Assembly (NCBI RefSeq): GCF_019397265.1
Contig: NZ_CP068985.1
Span: 7,537,001-7,601,000, forward strand
DNA length: 64,000 nucleotides
From: Nonomuraea coxensis DSM 45129
GTDB taxonomy: Bacteria > Actinomycetota > Actinomycetes > Streptosporangiales > Streptosporangiaceae
Reading direction: 5' to 3'
Positions 46,408-61,677 of this stretch are shown in pieces. The translations under genes and the position numbers were made by a program. The notes under the pieces were generated by a model. It ran no database searches. It saw only the letters and a list, made by a program, of their open reading frames with translations, and was not told where the DNA came from. The stretch's first letter is position 1. Each line of letters opens with the position of its first letter.

Positions 46408-48990
46408 TTAACGCAATGTGCCGTTCGTCATGCCTGCGGGTTCCTCGGGGACCGCGATGAGGCCGAGCTCGGCCGTCGTCGCGACGAGCGGATGATCCGG
46501 GACGACCCGGACGGTGTACCCGAAAGCGCCGGTGCGGTCGAGCGGCACGACGCCCGTGTAGTGGGCGCGGCCGTCGTCGTCCACCGACTGGCAGGTCATC
46601 TTCCCGTACGACGGGTGGACCAGCTCGTCGTGCGGCCCGACCTTCCCGTACGCGGCCTGCACCAGCACGTCGTCAGGCTCCAGGTCGCCGAGCGCGACGG
46701 TGGCGTTCACCTCGATCGCGGCCCCCACCTCGGGGGCGTCGCCGACGCCGGACGCCTCCACGTGCTCCACCCGCACCCCGGGCCAGGCCCGGGTGACCCG
46801 GACCCGCCAGGCGGCGAACGCCTTGGCCGGCGCGTAGGCGTCGGCCGACAGCGCCCGCGCGGACTTCGCGGCCGGGGTGTAGAGGCCCACGACGTAGTCG
46901 CGCAGCATGCGCCCGGCCAGGACCTTGGGCCCGAGCGAGGCGAGGGTGTGCTTGACCATCTCCAGCCAGCGGCGGGGCAGCCCGTCGAAGGCCCGGTCGT
47001 AGAAGCGGTCGGACACCTCGTGCTCGATGAGGTCGTAGAGGGCGGCGGCCTCCAGCTCGTCGCGCCGCTCGGGGTCGGTGACGCCGTCGGCGGTGGGGAT
47101 GGCCCAGCCGTTGGTGCCGTCGTACCACTCGTCCCACCAGCCGTCGCGGATCGACAGGTTGAGCCCGCCGTTGAGCGCGGACTTCATGCCCGAGGTGCCG
47201 GACGCCTCCAGGGGGCGCAGCGGGTTGTTGAGCCACACGTCGCAGCCCTGCGTCATGAGCCGGCCGAGCTCCATGTCGTAGTCGGGCAGGAACACGATCC
47301 GGTGCCGGACGTCGGCCTGGTCGGCGAACTTGACGATCTGCTGGATGAGCTTCTTGCCGCCCTCGTCGGCGGGGTGCGCCTTGCCGGCGATGACGATCTG
47401 CACCGGCTTGTCCAGGTCGAGCAGCAGCTCGGTGAGCCGCCGCTGGTCGCGCAGCATGAGCGTGAGCCGCTTGTACGACGGCACCCGCCGGGCGAAGCCG
47501 ATGGTCAGCACGTCGGGGTCGAGCGCGTCGTCGATCCACCCCAGCTCGGCGTCGGAGGCCCCGCGCTCGCGCCACGACCTGCGAAGACGCGCCCGGGCGC
47601 CCTCGACCAGGCGGCGGCGCAGCACGCCGCGGATCTCCCACAGGTCGGCGTCGGAGAGCTTCTGGATGCCCTCCCAGCCGCGGGCGCGCTCCAGCAGCGT
47701 GGGCAGCTCGCGGCCGGCCAGCTCCATGAACTCGCGGCCCACCCACGTGGGGGCGTGCACGCCGTTGGTGATGGAGCCGATCGGCACCTCGTCGAGGTCG
47801 AAACCCGGCCAAAGATCCTTGAACATCTCGCGGCTGACCTCGCCGTGCAGCTGCGAGACGCCGTTGACCCGCTGGGCCAGGCGCATGCCCATGACGGCCA
47901 TGTTGAACCGCCCGGGGTCGGCCTCGGCGCCCAGCGCGAGGATGCGCTCGACGGGCACGGTCGGCCAGGAGGCCGAGCCGCCGAAGTGCCGCTCGATCAG
48001 CTCGACGGGGAAGCGGTCGATGCCCGCGGGCACCGGCGTGTGCGTGGTGAACACGGTGCCGGCGCGTACGGCCTCCAGCGCCTCGTCGAAGGTGAGCCTG
48101 GCCTCGGTCAGCTCGCGGATGCGCTCCAGGCCGAGGAAGCCGGCGTGGCCCTCGTTGGTGTGGAAGACCTCGGGCTCGGGATGCCCGGTGACCCGGCAGT
48201 AGGCCCGGATCGCGCGTACGCCGCCGACGCCGAGCAGCAGCTCCTGCATGAGCCGGTGGTCGGTGCCGCCGCCGTAGAGGCGGTCGGTGATGTCGCGGGC
48301 GGCATTGTCGTTGTCGGCGACGTCGGAGTCGAGCAGCAGCAGCGGCACCCGGCCGACCTGCGCCACCCAGACCTGGGCGTGCAGCACGCGCTCGTCGGGC
48401 AGCCCCAGGCGGATCTTGACCGGGGTGCCGTCGGCCTCCTTCAGCAGGGACAGCGGCAGGCCGCCGGGATCGAGGGAGGGGTAGTGCTCAAGCTGCCAGC
48501 CCTCGGGCGACAGCGACTGCGTGAAGTAGCCGTGCCGGTAGAGGAGGCCGACGGCGAGGATCGGCACGCCGAGGTCGCTGGCCGCCTTCAGGTGGTCGCC
48601 GGCCAGGATGCCGAGCCCGCCGGAGTACTGCGGCAGGGCGGCGGCGATGCCGAACTCGGGCGAGAAGTAGGCGACGGCCCGGGCGCCGTCGGGCAGCGTC
48701 TGGTACCAGCGCGGCGAGGTCATGTACTCGCGCAGGTCGTCGGCGGCGTCGGCGAGCCGCCGCAGGAAGCGGCGGTCGGCGGCCAGCTCGGCGAGCCGGG
48801 CGGGCGTGACGGCCCCCAGCAGGGCCACGGGATCGTGCCCGACCTGCTCCCAGAGACCGGCGTCGACCTCGGCGAAGAGGTCCAGCGTCTCCGGGTGCCA
48901 GGACCAGCGGAGATTGTGGACGAGCTCGCCGAGGGCGGCCAGCTCCGTGGGCAGGACGGTGCGGACGGTAAACCGACGGATAGCTCTCAC
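46408..48990 (-). CDS. glgP: Alpha-glucan phosphorylase
   Basis: GT35 phosphorylase releasing glucose-1-phosphate from alpha-1,4-glucans, 860 residues. It opens RAIRRFTVRTVLP in the actinobacterial style, with AYFSPEFGIAAALPQYSGGLGILAGDHLKA and TNEGHAGFLGLERI, and the PLP-site segment EASGTSGMKSALNG with its downstream GGLNLSIRDGWWDE. The GTG 48990 matches the usual start; a GTG at 48999 is also open. It is divergent from glgE across 243 bases and is the catabolic partner of the neighbouring synthesis genes. Confidence 0.95.
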   Translation of the reverse strand: MRAIRRFTVRTVLPTELAALGELVHNLRWSWHPETLDLFAEVDAGLWEQVGHDPVALLGAVTPARLAELAADRRFLRRLADAADDLREYMTSPRWYQTLPDGARAVAYFSPEFGIAAALPQYSGGLGILAGDHLKAASDLGVPILAVGLLYRHGYFTQSLSPEGWQLEHYPSLDPGGLPLSLLKEADGTPVKIRLGLPDERVLHAQVWVAQVGRVPLLLLDSDVADNDNAARDITDRLYGGGTDHRLMQELLLGVGGVRAIRAYCRVTGHPEPEVFHTNEGHAGFLGLERIRELTEARLTFDEALEAVRAGTVFTTHTPVPAGIDRFPVELIERHFGGSASWPTVPVERILALGAEADPGRFNMAVMGMRLAQRVNGVSQLHGEVSREMFKDLWPGFDLDEVPIGSITNGVHAPTWVGREFMELAGRELPTLLERARGWEGIQKLSDADLWEIRGVLRRRLVEGARARLRRSWRERGASDAELGWIDDALDPDVLTIGFARRVPSYKRLTLMLRDQRRLTELLLDLDKPVQIVIAGKAHPADEGGKKLIQQIVKFADQADVRHRIVFLPDYDMELGRLMTQGCDVWLNNPLRPLEASGTSGMKSALNGGLNLSIRDGWWDEWYDGTNGWAIPTADGVTDPERRDELEAAALYDLIEHEVSDRFYDRAFDGLPRRWLEMVKHTLASLGPKVLAGRMLRDYVVGLYTPAAKSARALSADAYAPAKAFAAWRVRVTRAWPGVRVEHVEASGVGDAPEVGAAIEVNATVALGDLEPDDVLVQAAYGKVGPHDELVHPSYGKMTCQSVDDDGRAHYTGVVPLDRTGAFGYTVRVVPDHPLVATTAELGLIAVPEEPAGMTNGTLR

Positions 48991-49041
48991 GTTGTGCACC
49001 CTACGGGCTAGGAGGGACCTCTCGTTCCTTCACCCCCATGA

Positions 49042-49084
49042 GCGCCCTTCAAACCACTCGCGGAGACAAGCATGAAGAGGGCGC
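49042..49084. promoter_or_regulatory. Inverted repeat between glgP and glgE
   Basis: GCGCCCTTCA (49042-49051) is mirrored by TGAAGAGGGCGC (49073-49084) with one extra A, around a 21-base spacer. Located centrally in the glgP-glgE divergent region; could be an operator shared by both or a leader hairpin. Confidence 0.45.
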
Positions 49085-49233
49085 ATTGGGGCAACTTTCC
49101 CTAATGTTGAGCTCTCCCGCGAACTTCTGCGGGAGGTCTATCCGCTGCTGTCCAGAAATAACGTGCGAGGATCGTTCCTGCCACGGAAAACCTCCGGCGG
49201 CACCGAGTGTGCCGTCGCAAACCCTTGATTGCG

Positions 49234-51306
49234 ATGATCGGACGAATTCCCATCACGGACATCTCCCCCGTCGTCGACTGCGGGCAACGGCCCGCCAAGG
49301 CGGTCGCCGGTGAGACCTTCGAGGTCTCGGCGACCGTCTTCCGAGAGGGCCATGACGCCGTGGCCGCGGGCGTGGTGTTCACCGCGCCCGATGGGCAGCG
49401 TGGCCGGTTGAGACCGATGCGCGAGCTCGCTCCCGGCACCGACCGCTGGGCCGCCGAGGTCTGCCTGCCCGCCGAGGGCGACTGGCTCTACCGCGTGGAG
49501 GCGTGGAGCGACCCGATCAGCACGTGGCTGCACGACGCCGAGATCAAGATCCCGCGTGGCATGGACGTCGATCTCATGTGCGAGGAGGGGGCCCGGCTGT
49601 TCGAGCGGGCGGCCAAGGCCGTGCGCCCGGCCGAGTGCCCCTCGGCGCCCGTCACGCCCGGGGCTCCCGCCAGGACCGGCGGCAACGGCGAGCCCTCGTG
49701 CGGGCACCGGGCGGCGCTGCTGTCGGTCGCGGCCACGCTGCGTGACGACAACCTCGACCCGCGGGCCCGGCTGTCGATAGCCCAGCTCCCCGACACCGCC
49801 GCGCTGCTGGAGGCCCATCCGTTCCGCGAGCTGGTGACCAGGTCGAAGTCGTTCAAGGTCCGGGTGGACCGGCGCCGGGCGCTCTACGGCTCCTGGTACG
49901 AGTTCTTCCCCCGCTCCGAGGGCGCGGTCGTCGGCACCGGCGGGACGTCGCGGTCCGGCACCTTCCAGACCGCCGCCAAGCGGCTGCCCGCGATCGCCAA
50001 GATGGGCTTCGACGTCGTCTACCTGCCGCCGGTCCACCCCATCGGCACGACCTTCCGCAAGGGCCGCAACAACACGCTGAGCCCCGAGCCCGACGATCCC
50101 GGCTCGCCGTGGGCGATCGGCTCCGAGGACGGCGGCCACGACGCGATCCACCCCGACCTCGGCACGATCGACGACTTCGACGAGTTCGTGGCGCGCGCCC
50201 GCGAGCTGGGCATGGAGGTCGCGATCGACCTCGCGCTCCAGTGCTCGCCGGACCACCCGTGGGTCAAGGAGCACCCCGAGTGGTTCACGATCAGGGCCGA
50301 CGGCTCGATCGCCTACGCCGAGAACCCGCCGAAGAAATACCAGGACATCTACCCGCTCAACTTCGACCGGGACCCGGAGGGCATCTACGCCGAGGTCCGC
50401 CGGGTGGTGCGGCACTGGATGGACCACGGGGTGCGCATCTTCCGGGTGGACAACCCGCACACCAAGCCGGTGAACTTCTGGGAGCGGCTGCTGGCCGACA
50501 TCCACACCACCGACCCGGACGTGCTGTTCCTGTCGGAGGCGTTCACCCGGCCGGCCATGATGCGGGCGCTGGCCAAGGTCGGCTTCCACCAGTCGTACAC
50601 GTACTACACCTGGAAGAACTCCAAGTACGACGTGGAGAGCTACCTGTCGGAGCTGGCCAGGGAGACCTCGGCCTACCTGCGGCCCAACCTGTTCGTCAAC
50701 ACGCCGGACATCCTGCACGAGTACCTGCAGCACGGCGGGATGCCGGCGTTCAAGATCCGGGCGGTGCTGGCCGCGCTCGCCTCGCCGACGTGGGGCGTGT
50801 ATTCCGGATATGAACTCGGGGAAAATGTCCCGGTCCGTCCAGGAAGTGAAGAATATCTCGACAGCGAGAAATATCAGTACAAGCCCCGCGATTGGATGAC
50901 CGCCGAACGCGAAGGGCTCAGCCTGGCCCCCTTCATCACTCATCTGAATTTGTTTCGAAGAGCGCATCCGGCGCTGCAGGAATTGCGTAACCTACGATTT
51001 CACCGGGTCGACCAGCCGGACATCGTCTGCTTCTCGAAGCGTCTGCCGGGCGGCCATGACCCGGCCACCAGACGGCACGGGCTGGGCGACGTCGTCATCG
51101 CGGTCGTCAACCTGGATCCGCACCACACCCATGAGGCAACCGTTGATCTTGACCTGCCCGCGCTCGGGCTCGACTGGAACGCCGAGTTCGTCGTGGACGA
51201 CGAACTCTCCGGCGAGTCCTACCGCTGGCGTCAGAGCAACTACGTGCGCCTCGACCCTCACATCCAGCCTGCCCACATTCTCACCGTACGAGCCGCGCCA
51301 CGGTAG
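49234..51306 (+). CDS. glgE: Alpha-1,4-glucan:maltose-1-phosphate maltosyltransferase
   Basis: GH13 subfamily 3 enzyme that transfers maltosyl units from maltose-1-phosphate to alpha-glucan, 690 residues. It starts [17 protein letters not shown]; the N-terminal beta and dimer domains come first, then the barrel: nucleophile Asp in [10 protein letters not shown], acid Glu in [22 protein letters not shown], and [11 protein letters not shown] near the end. ATG 49234 is the standard start; the preceding nine open codons are ignored. Key enzyme of the GlgE pathway, followed by treS and mak. Confidence 0.96.
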   Translation: MIGRIPITDISPVVDCGQRPAKAVAGETFEVSATVFREGHDAVAAGVVFTAPDGQRGRLRPMRELAPGTDRWAAEVCLPAEGDWLYRVEAWSDPISTWLHDAEIKIPRGMDVDLMCEEGARLFERAAKAVRPAECPSAPVTPGAPARTGGNGEPSCGHRAALLSVAATLRDDNLDPRARLSIAQLPDTAALLEAHPFRELVTRSKSFKVRVDRRRALYGSWYEFFPRSEGAVVGTGGTSRSGTFQTAAKRLPAIAKMGFDVVYLPPVHPIGTTFRKGRNNTLSPEPDDPGSPWAIGSEDGGHDAIHPDLGTIDDFDEFVARARELGMEVAIDLALQCSPDHPWVKEHPEWFTIRADGSIAYAENPPKKYQDIYPLNFDRDPEGIYAEVRRVVRHWMDHGVRIFRVDNPHTKPVNFWERLLADIHTTDPDVLFLSEAFTRPAMMRALAKVGFHQSYTYYTWKNSKYDVESYLSELARETSAYLRPNLFVNTPDILHEYLQHGGMPAFKIRAVLAALASPTWGVYSGYELGENVPVRPGSEEYLDSEKYQYKPRDWMTAEREGLSLAPFITHLNLFRRAHPALQELRNLRFHRVDQPDIVCFSKRLPGGHDPATRRHGLGDVVIAVVNLDPHHTHEATVDLDLPALGLDWNAEFVVDDELSGESYRWRQSNYVRLDPHIQPAHILTVRAAPR

Positions 51307-51377
51307 AACTGAATTCAGCGGGGAGTCTTCAACGTGTGTGTCAGCGCCTCCCTCATGAGCCCCCGGCGAGGGCGCTC

Positions 51378-53078
<1,701 letters not shown>

Positions 53079-53081
53079 GAC

Positions 53082-54407
53082 GTGCTGAATGAGCTCCTTG
53101 CCGCATGGATCAGCCGCCAACGTTGGTTCGGCGGCAAGGGGCGCCCGATCGACGAGCTGTCGATCGACGCGGACGTCGTGCTGGCGCCCGGACTCCGGCA
53201 CCTGATCGTCGCCGTGTGGCAGGACGGCTCCCGCGACCGCTACCAGCTCCTGCTCGGCGAGCGCGACGACCTGCCCGACCGGCTCGCCCACGCCCTCATC
53301 GGCACGATCGACGGCGTCTGCCTCTACGACGCCGCACACGACCCCGAACGCACCTCGTGGCTGCTCGACGGCATGGCGCGCGACGAGGGCCGCAGCGGCC
53401 TGCGCATGCGGCACGTCGAGGGGGCCGAGATCGACACCTCGCCGCGCAGCATGGTGCTCGGGGCCGAGCAGTCCAACACCTCGCTCGTCTACGGCGACGC
53501 CTACATCTGCAAGATCTTCCGCCGCCTCATCCCCGGTGTGAACCCGGAGCTGGAGATCGTCACGGCCCTCGCGGCCAGGAAGGCGCCGCACATCGCGCGG
53601 CCGTACGGGTGGATCGAGGCCGACCTCGACGGCACCGGGACCACGCTGGCGTTCATGCAGGAGTTCCTGTCGAACGCCAACGACGGCTGGGACCTCGCGC
53701 TGACCAGCGTCCGCGACCTCTACGCCAGCGCGCCGGAGATCACCGCCGCCGAGGCGGGCGGCGACTTCGCGGGCGAGGCGCGGCGGCTCGGCGTCGCCAC
53801 CGCCCGCGTGCACGAGGAGCTGGCGGCGGCCTTCCCGACCGCCGTGATCGAGACGCACGAGATCAAGCGCATGGCCGAGTCCTTCCGCCGCCGGCTCGGC
53901 CGGGCCGTGGCCGAGGTGCCCGAGCTGCGCCCGCACGTGAGCGCGCTTGAGGACGCCTACCACGAGGTGGAGCTGCTCACCGACGCGGTGCCCGTGCAGC
54001 GGGTTCACGGCGACTACCACCTGGGCCAGGTCATGCGCACGCCGCTGGACTGGGTCGTCCTCGACTTCGAGGGCGAGCCGGGGCAGCCGCTGGCCGAGCG
54101 GCGGGCGCTGTCGTCGCCGCTGCGGGACGTGGCGGGGATGTTGCGCTCGTTCGACTACGCGGCCCGCCACCTGCTGGCCGGCCGCGCCGAGGCGGCCGAC
54201 CTGGAGGAGCGGGCGCAGGCGTGGGCCGACCGCAACCGGGCCGCCTTCCTGGAGGGCTACGCCGAGGGAGGCGGCGTGATCGGCCGGGCGGACGCGGCGC
54301 TGCTGCGGGCGTTCGAGCTGTCCAAGGCGGTGTACGAGGTCGGCTACGAGGCCAGGAACCGCCCGACCTGGCTCCCCATCCCCCTGGCCGCCTTCCGGCC
54401 CCGCTGA
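53082..54407 (+). CDS. mak: Maltokinase (Pep2/Mak)
   Basis: ATP-dependent maltokinase forming maltose-1-phosphate for GlgE, 441 residues. The N-terminal cap begins LAAWISRQRWFGGKGRPIDEL, which is diagnostic, followed by GAEQSNTSLVYGD, the catalytic VHGDYHLGQVMRT and metal-binding VVLDFEGEP of the aminoglycoside-phosphotransferase fold. The GTG at 53082 follows AGGAGGAG. It is separate from treS here, rather than fused as in some actinomycetes. The next glucan gene, glgB, is beyond an antisense gene. Confidence 0.95.
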   Translation: MLNELLAAWISRQRWFGGKGRPIDELSIDADVVLAPGLRHLIVAVWQDGSRDRYQLLLGERDDLPDRLAHALIGTIDGVCLYDAAHDPERTSWLLDGMARDEGRSGLRMRHVEGAEIDTSPRSMVLGAEQSNTSLVYGDAYICKIFRRLIPGVNPELEIVTALAARKAPHIARPYGWIEADLDGTGTTLAFMQEFLSNANDGWDLALTSVRDLYASAPEITAAEAGGDFAGEARRLGVATARVHEELAAAFPTAVIETHEIKRMAESFRRRLGRAVAEVPELRPHVSALEDAYHEVELLTDAVPVQRVHGDYHLGQVMRTPLDWVVLDFEGEPGQPLAERRALSSPLRDVAGMLRSFDYAARHLLAGRAEAADLEERAQAWADRNRAAFLEGYAEGGGVIGRADAALLRAFELSKAVYEVGYEARNRPTWLPIPLAAFRPR

Positions 54408-54411
54408 GCGG

Positions 54412-55137
54412 TCACGCCCAGCCGGTGGGCGCGGGCGCGCCCGGGTGGAGGACGGGGGTCGTCTCCGTCCGCCGCTTCTCCTGCTCGCCGCTGATCCGCA
54501 GCACCACGAGGATCGCGAGCACGGCGGCCACCAGCATCAGCGCGATGCTCACCACGTCGAAGCGGGCCGCCGCGGCGAGGGCCTCGGCCTCCTCGGCGTT
54601 GAACAGCACGCGCGCGGCGACGTTCGACACCCAGGCGCCGATGAGCCAGGCCGCCCACCAGGCGTGGAGGAGGCCCTTGCGCGGGGTCCACGAGCGGACG
54701 GAGGCGTCCCAGATGTCGTCCACGATCTGCTTGGGGAACCAGAGCGAGACGATCGGGACGATCCAGCCGAGGATCAGCCAGGGCCGGGAGCGCCGGTGCC
54801 CGTCCGGGGCGAGGATCTCGGCGTTGGCCCGCACCCGGAACAGCCAGACCAGGAACCCGACGACCGCGGCGAGGTAGGCGACGGTCTCCACGATGCCGGA
54901 GAGGCCGTAGACGAGGTCCGCGGTGTCGATCTCCTCGTCGGTCACGGAGGTCACGTCGGCGATGATCCGGTCCACGAAGGCGGCGTACCAGAGGTCGATG
55001 CCCGCCGCGACGACGCCGACCAGCGAGTCCGCGACCAGTGCCACGACCGCGAGGACGGCCGGTCCGCGGACCGGGCGTAAGACGGGAGGAGGCGGAGGAT
55101 ATGACGGATGTGTGGGGGAAGCGGGGGGCGGGTACAT
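54412..55137 (-). CDS. DUF4328 membrane protein
   Basis: Membrane protein of 241 residues. After a Pro-rich cytoplasmic head (MYPPPASPTHPSYPPPPP) come five or six helices. The DUF4328 core is seen in LILGWIVPIVSLWFPKQIVDD and VSNVAARVLFNAEEAEA. Function unknown. It lies antisense between mak (ends four bases away) and glgB, breaking the usual glgE-treS-mak-glgB order. AAAGG precedes the ATG. Confidence 0.85.
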   Translation of the reverse strand: MYPPPASPTHPSYPPPPPVLRPVRGPAVLAVVALVADSLVGVVAAGIDLWYAAFVDRIIADVTSVTDEEIDTADLVYGLSGIVETVAYLAAVVGFLVWLFRVRANAEILAPDGHRRSRPWLILGWIVPIVSLWFPKQIVDDIWDASVRSWTPRKGLLHAWWAAWLIGAWVSNVAARVLFNAEEAEALAAAARFDVVSIALMLVAAVLAILVVLRISGEQEKRRTETTPVLHPGAPAPTGWA

Positions 55138-55202
55138 TGCTGCAACCTTTCTGGCTGGGTTGACGAGCAGCGCACCAGTATGTCGAGCCAGATAGCGGTA
55201 AA

Positions 55203-55220
55203 GGATGGGTTATCCCATCC
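55203..55220. promoter_or_regulatory. 18-bp palindrome upstream of glgB
   Basis: GGATGGG-TTAT-CCCATCC, seven perfect pairs, in the 194-base region between divergent DUF4328 and glgB genes. It may be an operator for either gene. Confidence 0.45.
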
Positions 55221-55331
55221 CGGCACCCTCTTGTGATGTACCCGGGATTTTGCACTTTCTGTGATTGTGTCGGGGGAGCGGGCAGAGCCTGGGATGGACG
55301 GTCGTCATAAGGCAGTGTTGGGAGCATGCCG

Positions 55332-57497
<2,166 letters not shown>

Positions 57498-57583
57498 AAG
57501 TTCGGTGAGAACCGGACCGAGGGGCTGGGCCTGTCCGCGGAATCGCCCTAAACTCCGAGATCATCCCCTTCGGAGGAAGACGC

Positions 57584-59497
<1,914 letters not shown>

Positions 59498-59569
59498 CAG
59501 CCGCCACTCACATCACAGCAGACGCAGGCGGGGAGGGACCCGGCTGAACGCCGATCCCCGGAGGAACCC

Positions 59570-61039
59570 GTGAGGCTACGGTCCCTGCTCGCCTGCGCCG
59601 CCGTGCTGGTCACCACGTCGGCGGCGCTCTGCCCGGCGCCCGCCCTGCGCGCCGACGCCCGCGGCCCCTCGGGGCCGCCCGTCCCGCCGGACGGCTCCGG
59701 AGCGGTGAGAACCCGTTCCAAGGAGGCCCTCGGCCCCGTCATCAGCGACGCGCTGGTGAAGGAGATCCAGGCGAAGACCCGGGTCCGCTCCATCATCCAG
59801 CTCAAGCCGGGCGAGAACGTGCGGGCCGTCGCCAACGACATCGAGGAGGCGTCCGAGGGCGGCCGGGTGCTCAAGGCGAACGGCTCCCCCAACTTCTTCG
59901 TGGCCGAGGTCGACCAGCGCACGCTCGCCGAGCTGCGGAAGGACCACCGCGTCCAGGCCGTCTACAAGGACGAGCTGAGCGCCGCGACCCCGCTCAACGC
60001 GTCCGCGCTGCCGCCCGGCCTCGACGTCAGCACCGACGTGATCGGCTCGAACCGGGCCAACGCCGCCGGCTGGACCGGCCGCGGCGCGACCGTCGCCGTC
60101 CTCGACACGGGGATCGACCGCGACCACCCCTTCCTCGCCGGCCGTGTCGTCGGCGAGGCCTGCTTCTCCTCCGCCGACCCCGGCAACGGCACGGTCTCGC
60201 TCTGCCCGAACCGCCGGCCGAGCCAGACCGGCGCGGGGGCGGCCGACGCGAAGACGGCCCAGTGCGTCGTGAACAGCGTCAACGCCTGCTCCCACGGCTC
60301 CCACGTGGCCGGGATCGCGGCCGGCCGCCTGGCCGCCGGCGCCCCCTCCGACGGGGTGGCCCCAGGGGCGGGCATCCTCGCCGTCCAGGTCTTCAGCCGG
60401 CTGGACAATCCGCTGGTCTGCACCGCCCTCGGCGGCCGGGCGCCCTGCTTCCTCAGCTACGCCTCCGACCAGAAGCTGGCCCTGGAGTACGTGGCACGGG
60501 TGGCGAAGAGCCACAACGTCGCCGCCGTCAACATGAGCCTCGGCGGCGGCGGGCCGTTCACGCGCGCCTGCGACGCCGACCCGGCCGCGTCGGCGCTCAA
60601 GCCCGAGTTCGACGTGCTGGCGGGGCTCGGGGTGGCCGCGGTGGTGGCCGCCGGCAACGACGGCTCGGCCGGCGTCGCCGCCCCGGCCTGCATCTCCACG
60701 GCCGTCGCGGTGGGGGCCAGCGACGCCCGGGACGAGCTGACCCCGTTCACGAACCGGGGCCCGCTCGTGGACCTGTTCGCGCCGGGGGTGGCGATCCGCT
60801 CGTCGGTGCCCGGGGGGACGTACGAGGAGAAGAGCGGCACCTCCATGGCCGCGCCGCACGTCGCCGGCGTGTTCGCGCTGATGAGGCAGGCATATCCCGG
60901 CTTCTCGGTCGCGCAGACCCTGGAACGCCTGAAGACCACGGGCCGCGGCCTGCGGTACCCGGCGGGCCGCACCACGGTCACCACGGCCCGCGTCGACGCC
61001 GAACAGGCCACCGCCACCGCCACCCGCTCCGCCGCCTGA
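59570..61039 (+). CDS. Secreted subtilase (S8), paralogue of the upstream gene
   Basis: Serine protease of 489 residues. Signal peptide about 1-29, propeptide with inhibitor fold (VRSIIQLKPGENVRAVANDIEE), then S8 core: Asp179 (VLDTGID), His242 (HGSHVAGIA), Asn362 (AAGNDGS) and Ser424 (SGTSMAAPHVAG). It lacks the linker and helical tail of its neighbour but shares blocks such as GIDRDHP, EACFSSAD and SLCPN. It lies 72 bases downstream, so the pair looks like a tandem duplication expressed together. GTG 59570 has GGAGGA ahead. Confidence 0.92.
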   Translation: MRLRSLLACAAVLVTTSAALCPAPALRADARGPSGPPVPPDGSGAVRTRSKEALGPVISDALVKEIQAKTRVRSIIQLKPGENVRAVANDIEEASEGGRVLKANGSPNFFVAEVDQRTLAELRKDHRVQAVYKDELSAATPLNASALPPGLDVSTDVIGSNRANAAGWTGRGATVAVLDTGIDRDHPFLAGRVVGEACFSSADPGNGTVSLCPNRRPSQTGAGAADAKTAQCVVNSVNACSHGSHVAGIAAGRLAAGAPSDGVAPGAGILAVQVFSRLDNPLVCTALGGRAPCFLSYASDQKLALEYVARVAKSHNVAAVNMSLGGGGPFTRACDADPAASALKPEFDVLAGLGVAAVVAAGNDGSAGVAAPACISTAVAVGASDARDELTPFTNRGPLVDLFAPGVAIRSSVPGGTYEEKSGTSMAAPHVAGVFALMRQAYPGFSVAQTLERLKTTGRGLRYPAGRTTVTTARVDAEQATATATRSAA

Positions 61040-61066
61040 CACTGGGGGCAGGGTTCGCCCCGTCCC

Positions 61067-61574
61067 TCATCCGTAGAGCTCCGACAGGCCGATCAGCCGT
61101 ACGTCGCCGGGCATGTCCCGCTGGAAACCGGCGCCGCCGTAGCAGGCCAGCACGGTGTCCCGGGTGTCGTACCCCCTTGACCGCCAGCAGGTCGCGCGCC
61201 CTCCTCAGCCGGTCCGCGTGTCCCAGGGTCAGCACCTTGTCCCACTTGACCTCCCCGAGCGACAGCACCCGGCGCGGCCGGCCGTGCTCCTCAGGAGCGA
61301 GGACCGCGACGTCCACCTCGACCCGGGTGCGGTTGTGCGGGTCTGCCACGGTGCCGGCGGCCACCGCTCCCGGCAGGTCGCCGAAGACCTCGGGTCCGGC
61401 CAGCGTCGCCCACTCGCGGCACAGACTCTCGAAGTGCGGCCCCACCACCTGCGACAGGAAGCGCGACCGGGAGCGGATGCCGGTCTCCTCGGCCAGGAGG
61501 TACCGGGCCTCGCGGAACAGCGGCATCTGCCTGTTGAGCACGGTCCGCAGCACCCACCCGCCGAAGTCGGCCAT
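61067..61574 (-). pseudogene. Remnant of a DUF234-type archaeal ATPase (truncated, frameshifted)
   Basis: Only the C-terminal part of a family of about 470 residues is present. It reads GGWVLRTVLNRQMPLF, EETGIRSRSRFLSQVVG, then EVDVAVLAPE and VLSLGEVKWDK, a PD-(D/E)xK-like D...ExK motif. At the five-C run 61172-61176 the frame shifts: after LLAVKG the continuation YDTRDTVLACYGGAGFQRD runs in another frame to a TGA at 61067. Dropping one C restores a continuous family C-terminus. The N-terminal ATPase domain is gone. Confidence 0.7.
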
Positions 61575-61677
61575 GGAGGCGGGGGCTCGTCGCGGTTCTG
61601 CACAGTTCTACATTCATCCGAGAAGGCGTACGAAGTGCCCGGACACGAACGGAAATGTGTCGCTTAGGGTGAGTTGT

